From Henricia sp. BOLD:AAB3569 (lineage: Eukaryota; Echinodermata; Asteroidea; Spinulosida; Echinasteridae), in NCBI GenBank assembly GCA_037783545.1, contig JBBELK010000164.1:1798001-1862000 (forward strand): a stretch of 64,000 bases of DNA, read 5' to 3'. The translations under genes were made by a program, and so were the position numbers. The notes under the pieces are model-generated. The model ran no database searches. It saw nothing but the letters and a program-made list of their open reading frames with translations, and was not told where the DNA came from. Below, piece after piece: positions 21,991 to 32,900 of this stretch. Positions within the stretch are counted from its first letter, which is position 1; each line of letters begins with the position of its first letter.

Positions 21991-22386
21991 CATCAGTAGA
22001 AACAGATTTGATGAAAAACCAATTTTAAGTCAAATTAAGATTCTGTAAAGTGTAAGGAAACACTTTTTCATTACAAAATTTTCATCCTGTCTCAACATGA
22101 AACACCACACATTAAAACATGGAGGAAAGAAAACATTACTCCAAGCATGGAGCTTTTTATAGCTCCATGCTCCAAGCATAAAAAACACAGCATGCAGCAA
22201 CTCACACACAAGTTACACAACGTGCGTAGGGGCCTGCACCTACGCGTACGGCCGGCTACGCATAGTTGGACCGCGCAGTTGTCAGGTTGTTCGAGATCGG
22301 TAGTCAGGTAGTCTACTTCAACTAAATATGTTTCATTGAAATAAACGAAACTTGCGTACCAATTACAGCACATGAATTCCACGTAC

Positions 22387-22500
22387 CTTTTTACTGCCCA
22401 CATCTGCAATTATCATCAGAAAGAATTTCACCAAACATCAGCGAAGAAATGTTATTTCATGATTCGTATTTCGCGGGACGATCGTCCATTTTCTTCTTCT
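22387..22500 (-). other. Probable 5' UTR exon and promoter region of SYCP2
   Basis: A good splice donor (AAAAAG|GTACGT) ends a possible leader exon at 22387. Splicing to 21575 would place an upstream ATG (22409) in a short reading frame that ends after 22 codons and overlaps the main start, so it would be a uORF if it is transcribed. The area 22450-22540 contains ATTTCGCGGGACGATC and CCATTTT motifs and a TGCATTGTGGG element, but no TATA box. The upper limit is arbitrary. Confidence 0.35.
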
Positions 22501-22984
22501 ATTTTGAACAATGCATTGTGGGTCTTGTTGGACTGTTTCATTTGTTAAGTGGGGTACAATTTCCAAAAGGTTTTTTTTTTTGCGGTTTCTTTCTTTGTCC
22601 CTGTAAATGTAATGACTTTTAAAAATAATTTCGCCTTTAATTTATCTAAATTGAATAGCTAGAATCTATAAATTATGCGGAATGATCAATAAATACAAAA
22701 GAGCCTAATTTACCATACAATGTTTCCACCTCATATATTATAATGGGGTAGCCAGACTACGGCTACAGGAAAGTCGTCTGCAAGTACAGTACATGGGCGG
22801 CGCCTTGGAAGCACCTAATTTTAGTTTTTTTTCTAGCAATTGTTCCAATAATTTTTGCCTTAATTAGATTAAAACAACGTTAGAAACTTTTCTGTTTGTG
22901 GGCTCATTGGGCAACGCCAAAGTTACGTTTTTATTAGACGCTATAAAATGAAATGAAATGAATTGGATCAAGAACCGTCAAATT

Positions 22985-23345
22985 CTAGAAACTCTGATGC
23001 CGTTTTGGCTCAATGGCGGGACCAGTGTAGGGGAAATAATCCTGGTGTTCCCTGGCTACCGCATTGCAATGACTAAATGCGATTCGAACCCAATACCAAT
23101 ACACACGGGAAAGACGCTCTACCAGCCCAGCTAAGCTACGAGGCACTGTGGTACTCCGGGCTTTTCCGAGGAAACCGAACTTTTCTTTCGGTGTTACATG
23201 AATGCGCAACAATATACCCAGCACGATATGTGGAAAAGGACTCCACCACGCCCACTCCCCTATACCTCAACACACTCTTCCCTCTGAAAGGAATTCCTTG
23301 GATGTTTGAGACACAATGGCGGAACAATGGTAGGGGCTAGGCCTA
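22985..23345 (-). repeat. tRNA-derived SINE flanked by related repeat
   Basis: On the minus strand TAGCTTAGCTGGGCTGGTAG and GGGTTCGAATCGC (about 23060-23150) form a tRNA-like promoter head. The outer parts share CAATGGCGG...GTAGGGG in direct orientation at 23013 and 23312, suggesting a tandem or composite repeat. No tRNA gene. Confidence 0.55.
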
Positions 23346-25097
23346 CCCTCTGCCACATATCGTGCTGCATATGATTCCACCACCCCACCCCCGCCCCACA
23401 ATCCCTTAAAACAAAAAAGGTAAATAAAGAACCACGGACAAAATAAATGACACAAGTCTGCAATATTGAATAAAATTTAAAAACAATTTATTCATGCACA
23501 ACACTAAACGAGCAGCGTATAAAAAGAAACATTACAATCACACTAAACATATATGTGGACATCTCAACCTAAAAACACAAGAAAATACCTTGACAAAACC
23601 ACGACAACCGTCTAACACCTTACTAAAACCCATTCAAAAGAAATCGGTAAAACAAACGTAACAGCGGAAAAATTGAGACAATCTTTACCATTGCACAAAG
23701 AAAATATTAGGCCCAAGGACAAATCCACATAATTCCTATACGGTGGTGGGAAAATGAAATGTTCCAATCAAATGAGAACTTGACAGTTGATCACTGCATT
23801 ATAAAATCTTGAGTACCAATTATTTGTATACTTTTAAGAGTGAAAAATAGTCTAATTATGCAAACAGAATCAACAGACGGATTGGTTAATATTTGGTAAC
23901 GTGAGTTCAGAGTTCTATTTAAATACGCCCACACAATGATAAACGGAGAAATATTAAAAACCCATAATTTTCAATCAGATGCACGAGACATGTCATAATG
24001 TCCCAACACTGCAGTGGTACATGTTTATCATCTGGACGGCTGCCAAATACGAAAACGGTTAAATGCCATGCATTAAATGTACACGCACGCAGATTTTTAA
24101 TCACCGATATGTTTTTCAATTCCCATATATGCTCAAGGATTTAACCCGACCGTATTACAAAAAAGCATGGGAAAAACGCAGTGTCACTCGACATGTGAGA
24201 AGAAATACAAAATATTTATGGAAAAGCATTTAGTATAGAATATTGTGCATAGTCAACGTTTGGAATTTCTGGTAGACATGCCCGGAATTGTTTCAAGGAG
24301 AACGATTTATCTGGCGATGAAATTAAGAGCGTCTAATTAATATGATATACATGTATCTAAAAATGGAAAATAATGTCAAGAAAAACCCCAAACAATAGGC
24401 GCGGACTGTATAACGAGTACTAGCATACACATTAAATAACACCAACAATTGCTGTAAAAATAGATTAATACCAAGCATTGTACATGTATCGTAGATTGCA
24501 CAGGATTCAGCTATATAAAACTATTTTGGGGGATTTAAATAATTCTTCGTACAGAAAAGACACGCTGCATATTTGTACGGAAATTACTGTAACTGTAACT
24601 GTCACGTTTTGGAAGAAATCTATTTTGTTTTTACCGATAATGGTAAAGCATACGAATTGATGCAATAAACTCAAATTTCTGGACGAGGTTATTCTAAAAA
24701 AGAGGTACATGTAAATAAAATCACGACATGCATTCTGGGATAATGAAGTAATATTTGTCCCACTATTGTCAGATATAACTTTCATCTTCAAAGAATTTAT
24801 ATAAAATATTGCGATAAAACGGAGACCCGATAGTATAAAATATATAAATTTCATAAAAATATGCGAATAGAAAAAATATTGACTCTGACGGAATATTGCA
24901 ATAATAACGAATGCACATGGGCTTCATCGAATTTGGGTCAACCAAGGTCTTTACTGGTTGGCAGCGAACTGTTCGGGAGCTATAAATAGCATGACCCTCA
25001 ACAATCGGCACGTGTGAATTAGCTCACAAAGCAGAAACCGGTTCGACCAAAGGGAACCAGCTGGTAGACGTCAGCTCCAGTCGTTGGCGGTGCCTCT
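23346..25097. other. Intergenic, 3' side of MOS
   Basis: AT-rich DNA with no gene I can support. The part 24700-25097 should hold the MOS 3' UTR. The rest shows no recognisable repeat or conserved motif; several short open frames lack any coding feature. Confidence 0.5.
24714..24870 (-). promoter_or_regulatory. Cluster of CPE-like motifs in the MOS 3' UTR
   Basis: On the mRNA strand TTTTAT occurs at 24853-24858, 24835-24840, 24814-24819 and 24801-24806, and again near 24716, i.e. 230-390 bases after the MOS stop. UUUUAU is the core cytoplasmic polyadenylation element, known to control Mos mRNA translation in vertebrate oocytes. No clear AATAAA was identified close by. The region is AT-rich, so part of this may be chance. 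Confidence 0.45.
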
Positions 25098-26366
25098 TCA
25101 GTCAACTGAATCGGCGCGGAGTTCTAAGGAGTCCTGTATTTCGGCTGCTGATGGTCGCTCCTCCGCGTTTCCTTCCCAACACCTTGTGACTAAGTTCCCG
25201 TACCAGGCATCGTTGGCGTTTTCCGGGATGCTGGGTCTAAGGTTATGTGCCACTACCCCGAAGATGACGACATGGTGGTTCTCTCCTACAAAGGGGATTT
25301 CCCTAGTCAACATTTGCCAGAGGGTGACACCGTACGAGTAAATGTCAGCCTTGGTAGTTGGGGGCATTCCGCGGAGGAGTTCGGGGGCACGGTAGGCGAA
25401 TGTTCCGGTCAGGTAGGAGCGACTGATGAAGGATACATTACCCTCGCCGTCATGAACTCGCTGAGAGCAGCCAAAATCGGCCAGCCGGCAGGTATCGGTG
25501 TCGGCGTTTACGATAACATTGGCTGGTTTCACGTCTAGGTGGGCGATTCCCTGCGAGTGTATGTAGCTCAGTGCCCGGACGATGTGCAATGCGTACCTGG
25601 ACCGGCGCGTGGGCGACATGCTTTTCCCAGGGTCATTAATAATCTGTTGAAGGTTTCTCCTACCCGCATATTCCATGATGATGAACGCGCCAGAATCGAA
25701 GTCCTCGTAAGCCGTGGTAGCTAGCACGCTGACGATGTTTTCATGCCTCAGAAACAAGGCGTTGAATTCCGCTTTAAAGCTTTGCCGGCTCGCTTCACGA
25801 TTCCGAGAGTTCTGCCGAACGCTCTTGACAGCCACACGCCGGCCGCAGTACCGTCCCAGAAACACAGAGCCGAAACCCCCGCTCCCAATCACGCCATCTA
25901 TGCTGAAATCCGTGTGTCCAACGTTCGAATTCCCAATAATCTTGTCATCATTATCACCACAGTAACTATTCGCGTTCAGGTCATCTCCTAATAGTTCGCA
26001 CGAGTTCGTAAAGGCCGAGTTGTCCCGACCTCTGCCGGTCACCACCGTCCCGATATCCCGGCCCTCGTACCTCGCCCAGTTTTCAGCTGTAACGCACGGC
26101 ATGCTTTCCAATTCTCTGTACGAAACTACCTCTTGAGTTCTGTACCAATCTCGATTAATTTCTTCCACAGAATGATACCGTCTCTTTCTCTGGCTGAAGT
26201 ATAGCAAATCCTCTTCTGAGCTAGATTTCCTGCAAAGGTTCTCTGCAGACCCAGAACGTCTGAATCGTTTCAAGTACCTTCTGTAAATGCCGAGCAGCAA
26301 CAAGTGTCTTCGCAACAAGCGAATAATCACCTGAAAAATCTTCGTCATTCTTGTGACGCAACTCAC
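25098..26366 (-). CDS. MOS: Mos serine/threonine protein kinase, single exon
   Basis: 422-residue intronless kinase that activates MAPK kinase in oocytes and maintains meiotic arrest. Visible: glycine loop GSGGFGSV (161-168), ATP-binding Lys in AVKSV (181), catalytic loop HLDVKPANV (276-284, Asp278), DFG (297-299), TGTFAYRAPE (320-329), and the Mos-like stretch TKADIYSYGVTLWQML followed by AHNLRPSIPE and RCWEGNAEERPS. All catalytic residues are present, so it should be active. The N-terminal ~150 residues are longer than in vertebrate Mos and contain a basic/hydrophobic start (KIFQVIIRLLRRHLLLL) and a Ser-rich segment. MTKIF, six codons later, is an alternative start. A human-like SIDxxxxxGxGGFG join (FSIDGVIGSGGFG) supports orthology. 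It lies 5' of SYCP2 on the same strand. Confidence 0.96.
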   Translation of the reverse strand: MSCVTRMTKIFQVIIRLLRRHLLLLGIYRRYLKRFRRSGSAENLCRKSSSEEDLLYFSQRKRRYHSVEEINRDWYRTQEVVSYRELESMPCVTAENWARYEGRDIGTVVTGRGRDNSAFTNSCELLGDDLNANSYCGDNDDKIIGNSNVGHTDFSIDGVIGSGGFGSVFLGRYCGRRVAVKSVRQNSRNREASRQSFKAEFNALFLRHENIVSVLATTAYEDFDSGAFIIMEYAGRRNLQQIINDPGKSMSPTRRSRYALHIVRALSYIHSQGIAHLDVKPANVIVNADTDTCRLADFGCSQRVHDGEGNVSFISRSYLTGTFAYRAPELLRGMPPTTKADIYSYGVTLWQMLTREIPFVGENHHVVIFGVVAHNLRPSIPENANDAWYGNLVTRCWEGNAEERPSAAEIQDSLELRADSVD

Positions 26367-27005
26367 TCGGGCGCGAACAAGGGCACAATAGCTGAATTCT
26401 CAACACAGGTGCACGTGGCGCGCAAATTCCTGCACCATTGCGAAATACCATAAAACAATGGTAGTGCTTTTGAATACATTGTCAAAATGACAGACACGCC
26501 AATTATTGAGCAACTTGTGAGTGTGTTCCCACGGCGTGGAATGTGACAGCCGGTGCGACAACCACGCACGCGGGTTGTCTGGCCGGCTCGCTCAGCAATG
26601 ACAGACCCACTCCCGCCGATTTACCGGGTCGTCGTCACAACTCACTGGCTTTGCGCGGGGACCTAAAAATATCTCGCGTATGAAGACTGCAACCCGCGCA
26701 AATTTATCGTGAAATTTAACGAGGCAGAAGAATAATCTCATTTCTATTTTAAGCGGGTATGCCGAAGCGGTGTCGCCCCGTCGGATCGTGGTGGCGGTCC
26801 AATTTTTATTTGAAAAAACGGGGAAAAGGGCAAAATAATCTGACCCCAAAAAGGTCGAAGTTAAGAAAAACTGAGTCATTGAAAGTATGTCAGACGTGCC
26901 TCATATACATCTATTTAATTTAAAAGCAACTGCCATACATCGTGTCCCCCGAACCCGTTCTGTATAATGTAACCCTATGATCGGGAAGGTGCCAGATTAT
27001 ATGCA

Positions 27006-27038
27006 TTTCAAGCCTCGTCTTTACAACGAGGCTTGAAA
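27006..27038. repeat. Perfect 13-bp hairpin
   Basis: TTTCAAGCCTCGT and ACGAGGCTTGAAA separated by seven bases. Isolated; no T-run or gene end beside it, so a terminator is not claimed. Confidence 0.4.
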
Positions 27039-27918
27039 CGCGAAAGTAGTTTGGCGCCTTGCTCCAAATGATTTGCTCCAAATTGCAATAAAACTCATTT
27101 TGGCGGGACCAGTTTCACCGAACTGCAAGTTTCTAACGACCCTGGATTTTTTGGAACCGTATATTTTGTGACAATTCATGCGTGTTGGGAATTCTACACC
27201 AGTGACCAGTAAATGACACAGCCACAGATTATATATTATTATAATGAAGCTTACTTTCATATCGTCTCTGGCATAATTAAATGAAAGAGTACCAGACATG
27301 TCAAAAATATTAACCGATAGTCGATACACGTCTGTGCGTAATGACAAGGTTCAAAAGGATAGCACATGGCGTTTTGAAGGTACCATAGTACCAGTGTAAA
27401 ACATTTTATAAATTATGTACAAGTTCATATGGAGTTTATGCAGCATATTTCACAAGTGGTTTTAAAAATGCGGGAAAAAGCTGGGAATTTCCCTCGTCAG
27501 TGATATTTGGAGCTAATGACTAGAAAAACTAAGTCGTTGCGTCATAAAGATGTTTCTGCTTACGATCGCGAAACTAGACCCATTGTACGTGCAGTCACGA
27601 CAGGGGCAGTCGCGTCATGCACGAGTAGGCACTTTGTGGATCTATTGTCACATTTAAATATGAAAACCTGCCCCGTCATGGCTGCCTGTACAAAGGATCT
27701 ATAACATCATACTCCTACATTGGTCAGAGTTGTTCTTGCTCTGTGGGTTTTTAAAGTTGGACGTTCGCACAAAAAAATATATAGGAAATGGCGATTGTTT
27801 TGGTATTTATTCGTGACTTTATTGAAGAATCCAGCTAAAACTTACAAAAATAATTATTCCCGTTTAAACCGCAGTGGAATGCTCATAATACAAAATAATT
27901 TTAAAGAAGGATGTGTAT

Positions 27919-28197
27919 GCGACCCGCTCTAGAAAAAGGTAACAAAGGTCGCGCTGGCTAGGTCGAGTTTTTGCGACCATAAGAAGAAATCTGTTGCAGA
28001 TCCACGCTCATTAAAATACAAAAACACAATGGAAATTCCAGGCGAAACACTGACATTCCAGGCGGTATCTGGGCACCGCCAGGAATTTCCATTGTGTTTT
28101 TGTATTTTAATGAGCGTCGATCTGCAACAGATTTCTTCTTATGGTCGCAAAAACTCGACCTAGCCTGCTGGACTTATGCTACCTGTTTCCAGAGCGG
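27919..28197. mobile_element. Foldback MITE, GACCCGCTCT family, copy 1
   Basis: Arms pair from GTCGCGCTGGCTAGGTCGAG through TTTTTGCGACCATAAGAAGA and ACGCTCATTAAAATAC to GGAAATTCC; the centre holds ACATTCCAGGCGGTATCTGG. The outer left end is GACCCGCTCT, the right end CCAGAGCGG. Related to 30367-30688. Confidence 0.75.
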
Positions 28198-28315
28198 CAG
28201 CCGATTTCATGAAACTTTACGCAATTGCGCAAGTCCACTTACGCCATTACTTGCGCAATAATTTATGGCGTAAGTGGACTTGCGCAATTGCGTAAAGTTT
28301 CGTGAAATCGGCTGC
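28197..28315. mobile_element. Near-perfect palindrome, 51-bp arms
   Basis: Left arm 28197-28247 begins GCAGCCGATTTCATGAAAC, right arm 28265-28315 ends GTTTCGTGAAATCGGCTGC, one mismatch, 17-base spacer. It abuts the previous MITE with no gap. Confidence 0.8.
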
Positions 28316-29200
28316 GGGTCACTTATCCGATGGGAAACAATATTGTTTAATTAATTAAAAAAAGAAAAACAAGATAGATAGTATTAAAAACAAAATAGGC
28401 GTTTCCAAACTGAAATTTAGTTACAGTAGCATGTCAGATCATTCAAATACAAAAACTTTAATCAGTACACTTTTAGCTGCCGTTAATAATGTTTCTCACA
28501 ATTTCGTCCAAAATGTGAAAATAAAGTAACCACCTTGGAAATCGGGGTTTTTATTTTGTGTAACACAGAAGCAGTTTTCATAGTACATTATGCAGAACTG
28601 TACAACACATATATATATATTTTTATAATTAAATGTTAGCACAATTTAATATTTCCCAGTTAGCAAACTCATAGGCTCAGTTCTTTCCCGAGTCACCTAT
28701 GAATAAAATCTACAGCAGCCTTGGGGAAAATTGACTCAAAAACAAATTTATAAGTTTTGTGGAAAGCACTAAACATATAAACTGGTCATACATTTATTCG
28801 TGATCAATTCACATTTTTTTTTTGGAATATTTTCTCTATTAAAATTACATCATCATGTATCTAAAATAGAGTACCCCAGCGTGACGTCAGTTGTCACTTT
28901 AATGATCTACACATTTCAGGAGCTTGTTCAGATTTTTTTATTTCAGAAAATATATTTCATCCTGACCAAATCATATAAAATACCTCCCCAAAATACTATC
29001 CACATGAAGAAAACATGAAATTTGCAATCACCAATTTGAATGTGGAAATCGAAAGGTTGTTGTAATCACTGCACTATTTTAGTTGGTATCAAAAAATCTG
29101 ACTTTAAAGGATTTGAAGCCTGTTTCCGCGACCGTAACCATGTTTCCGACATAATTATTGGTTCAACCAATAAATGGCTTCGGTTGCCGACAATCAAAGA

Positions 29201-29452
29201 CTATTGACCCCTTTCGAACACGTTCGAATATGCCATTTTGGGAGTCAAATAATGCCGAGTCATTGTGGAAGCAATGTGCGTGCGCGTTGTGTGCGTCTCT
29301 GGTGGGCGTAATGCGGTTTAGTTCACCAATAGGAGCCTCATCCTAGCGCGTTACGCGTGCTATGGACACACACAACGCGCACGCACATTGCTTCCACAAC
29401 GACGCGGCATTGTTTTACTCCCAAAATGACGTCATTGGCACGAGCTCAATAG
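29201..29452. mobile_element. Foldback MITE with CTATTGA ends, copy 2
   Basis: Inverted relative to 3528-3778. Starts CTATTGACCCCTTTCGAAC and ends CACGAGCTCAATAG. Body homologous over its full length. Confidence 0.7.
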
Positions 29453-29520
29453 GTTAAATCTGCCGTTACAACAGAAACACGTTTCTATTTGTGGTCGCAA
29501 AAACAGACCCCAGTGTGACT

Positions 29521-29776
29521 TAGGCCAGGGTCACACTAATTACGAGATTCCATTCTATCATAGTATTACTTAGTATACTATAGTAGCATTATGAGATTTT
29601 GTCCGTGTGACCCCAAATCTATCATAATAGGTGAACGACGAGAATTCTCATCATTGAGTTGTTTTCTATTGTGATACTATCATGATAGATTGGCGTGTGA
29701 CCGCTCTCGTTGTTCATTCTATCATAATCGTATCACGATAGAGTAATTACAAGATTTCCCATGTGACCCCGGCCTT
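29521..29776. mobile_element. MITE with TAGGCCAGGGTCACAC ends
   Basis: Inverted ends TAGGCCAGGGTCACACTAAT and ATGTGACCCCGGCCTTA, with sub-terminal repeats of GTGTGACC and CTATCATAAT internally. Confidence 0.65.
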
Positions 29777-29840
29777 AGAAACCATATCTACAATACATGG
29801 CAAGCTAAAATTACGCCGAAATACACATTTCTTTCTCTTC

Positions 29841-29936
29841 TCATTTACTCAAAGTGATGGCCAAGATTATTCCTATGGTGAGCAAAATAGCCACAAAGAT
29901 TATCAAGATGCATAGCATTTTCTTGCGTGCTTTTGT
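29841..29936 (-). CDS. STX12: Syntaxin alternative last exon B (membrane anchor)
   Basis: Same length (96 bases), same phase and same layout as exon A: CCACAG acceptor, TKARKKMLCIL, hydrophobic core IIFVAILLTIGIILAIT, ending LSK and TGA. Only one cysteine before the membrane segment and a lysine at the very end. It lies 1.6 kb downstream of exon A, so use of B requires skipping exon A and its poly(A) site. Confidence 0.85.
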   Translation of the reverse strand, partial: TKARKKMLCILIIFVAILLTIGIILAITLSK

Positions 29937-32900
29937 CTGTGGAAAAACAGAAAAGTCAGGGATATGTAGTTAAACCTCGTTATAAGATGAGTCTTGTATT
30001 ATCAGGAATGAAAACGACGAAGAAATTAGACAGATTTTTTTATATAGGCTACATCGAATAGCTGCCATGTTGTAAGGCAGTTTCTTTGTTCCTTGAGGAC
30101 ATGCATGGTTTGCACATTTTGTGCTTACATTGTTGACCAATTTAAATGACAAAAGCTGCCCTACAAGATGGCAGCTATTTGATTCAGTCAATACTTAATG
30201 GCACACTAAGCAGATGTTTCACCAGCTGAGCTAAGAGGCAGTGCTACATAATGACTAAAAGAACTAAAATTGCATGATACTGGGTATAATTTAGACTGTT
30301 CAATACATTGATCAAGGATATTTACACATGGTGCATTATCTGTATAGATACTCTACATGTATATATGTGACCCGCTCTGCAAAAAAGAGTCACAAGTCGC
30401 GCTGGCTAGTATTCTTTTTGCGACCATAAAAAGAAATCTGTGGCATTTCTACGCTCATTAAAATACCTAAACACAAAAGAAATTCCAGGGGGAACACAGA
30501 CATTCCAGGGGGAACACAGACATTCCAGGGGGAACACAGACATTCCAGGCGGTATCTGGGCACCGCCAGGAATTTCCATTGTGTTTTGGTATTTTATTGA
30601 GCGTTGATTTGCCGCGGATTTCTTTTTATGGTCACAAAAAGAATACTAGCCAGCGCGACTTGTGACTCTTTTTTGCAGAGCGGGTCACATATACACATGA
30701 TCCATTATTTTTCATATACACCTATTTACATTTTCTAAACCTTTACCGAGGCCCTGAAATGAGGACAAGATGGCTGCTTCTATTGTGAAAAAAGCTATGT
30801 ACATGTTTACAGCACATGGATTGCCAGAGGCTCTTGTGGCCCCGGAATATGGACATTACTTAGGGAATGAAATGGGGTTGAACGTTCATAAATACCTTGG
30901 TGTAAATCCTTAAAACTTCACAGTTCATCACTTTCCTACATGCGTCGCGTTCGTTCAAAGTGCTGTGCGTACGTGTCGAAATGTTTTGTTCGATCATGCT
31001 CATTATGTGCATTGCACACGTGTTGTATGCGCACTGCACATGTGTTGTATGTGCACTGCAAACGTGTTGTATGCGCGCTGCAAACGTGTTGTATGCGCAC
31101 TGCACATGTGTTGTATGCGCACTGCACATGTGTTGTATGTGCACTGCACACGTGTTGTATGCGCACTGCACACGTGTTGTATGCGCACTGCAAACGTGTT
31201 GTATGCGCACTGCAAACGTGTTGTATGGGCACTGCAAACGTGTTGTATGCGCACTGCAAACATGTTGTAGCGCACGCACATGGCCCAGTAAACTGTCACA
31301 CTGCTTTAAATTTGCTTTCGGGTTACCAAAACATTTTTTGTGTGGAATGTGCGTGTGCATGTTTCTCGCTGAAACTGACTTGTACTGGGTAAACGAGAAA
31401 GTGTTTAAAACCAGCTGGGACCTCTATCGTCCGTTTAAGACCGGCCATGTGACGTGCTCTGGACCAATAGGAATGGGTACACTGTCTTAGATATTTAGTT
31501 ATGAAATTTGATTATGAGGATAATAGCGATGATGACCAGCACTGTGGCCAATGTTCCCAGCAGACAACACATTTTTCTGCGTGCTTTTTTCTGTGAAATG
31601 AAGAAAACATGAGATGATTTTGAAATGTGAAATGGATAGGAAGGATATGATAAGTACATCGGTCAAGAAAAAAATTCTTCATGGTATTTGAAATTGTGAA
31701 GAAATACTGAAATTAAACAAGGGAGAAACATATCTAAAGAAGAATGTTGCTAAACTAGCATGCAGAAATTTCAGCTACATAGATGTAGAAATGCATGCAT
31801 GGCGTTTGTGTTAGAAAAAGGTAAAAAAAATGTGTGAGCACTCAAGTTTTGTAAAACGCCCTTTAGTTGTTAATGTCTTGCAAAAAATACTATCTAGGAT
31901 GTTTGCTATTGCCATCAACACTTTGGGGGAGTTTTTTCTTGTCAAATCATGCAGTAAAATGTTGGTGATTGAAAATGACAGAATGGGCTTTAACTGTTGG
32001 TGAAAAAATACAGTAGTTATGCATGTTGGCAAACTGAAAGTGTACATTTGTATGTTTACAACAGGGATGTAGTCGAGTCCATCACAAGTCCTCACAAGTC
32101 CTCACAAGTCCACAGCAAGTCCCTGGGTCTTAATTCAAGTCACAAGCTATTCAAATGAACTCAACAAAGGCATTATTTTGTTCATCCTTTGCTTCTTGTT
32201 ACTGGACTTGTGCGGGACTTGTAGTACTTGTGATTTTATCGGCTCTGGACTTGTGATATACTCGACTACAACCCTGGTGTACAAACGTAATGCTTGTCTT
32301 GTATCTAGCTACAGTTGCATGTAAGAATGAGGGACTGGGAGTAAAGTCTATGCCTTACCTGGTATCTTTTGGCAGTCTGCAGTTGAGTGTTGGCGCCCTC
32401 TACATTACTATGCGCAGTGTCTATATTTGCTTCTATTGAATCTGCATGAATAAACAACAGGGTTTAAAAGGTTGACCTGAATTCTTTGAAATTGTAGTGT
32501 TCAGTAGTTTTATTTTGTTTGTATTTTTAAAGATAGATTAAATTTTTGGGACGTAGCAAATCCAGTACACAGACTTCAAATCCAGCGATTGATTTCACAA
32601 AAGTTAAGACGAGTTCAATGCATCCTAATTCCCATACCAACATCCCAAGATAAGAGTGACCCTTCCTAAGACGCGTTTTAGCGCTTTGTGAAATCTGTCC
32701 CTGGGCCCAATTTCATAGAGCTGTTTAACAGCCCATTTTCCGTTAACCGAGCGTCAGGCTATTTCATAGACATCGTTAACGGTAAGCAACTGAAAACCTG
32801 CCTTAACTGCAGAGCCAAATTTTGCTTAAGATAGTGACGCAACAATGGCGGTTTCCAAGCACGTGCATGCTTCAGCACTTCGCGGCCGTGAAATAGCCTT

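Larger units (their letters stand above)
26367..29200. other. Intergenic between MOS and the syntaxin gene
   Basis: The first few hundred bases are the MOS upstream region; no TATA box is seen. No gene is supported from 26367 to 27900. After that the DNA is mostly repeats listed separately: two adjoining foldback elements (27919-28315) and a truncated AAAGGAGC element (28918-29075). An AATAAA on the minus strand near 28790 could be the syntaxin poly(A) signal. Confidence 0.5.

Noticed and set aside
25084-25991. Plus-strand frames across the MOS locus
   Set aside because: Antisense to the kinase; the minus-strand frame has the complete set of catalytic motifs.
27006-27038. Transcription terminator or histone-type stem-loop
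   Set aside because: Perfect hairpin but no gene ends here and the loop/stem does not fit the histone mRNA consensus.
30860-31490. Several overlapping long reading frames on both strands with Cys/His-rich repeats
   Set aside because: They are produced by the 22-bp minisatellite read in different frames; no frame is favoured and there is no start or splice context.
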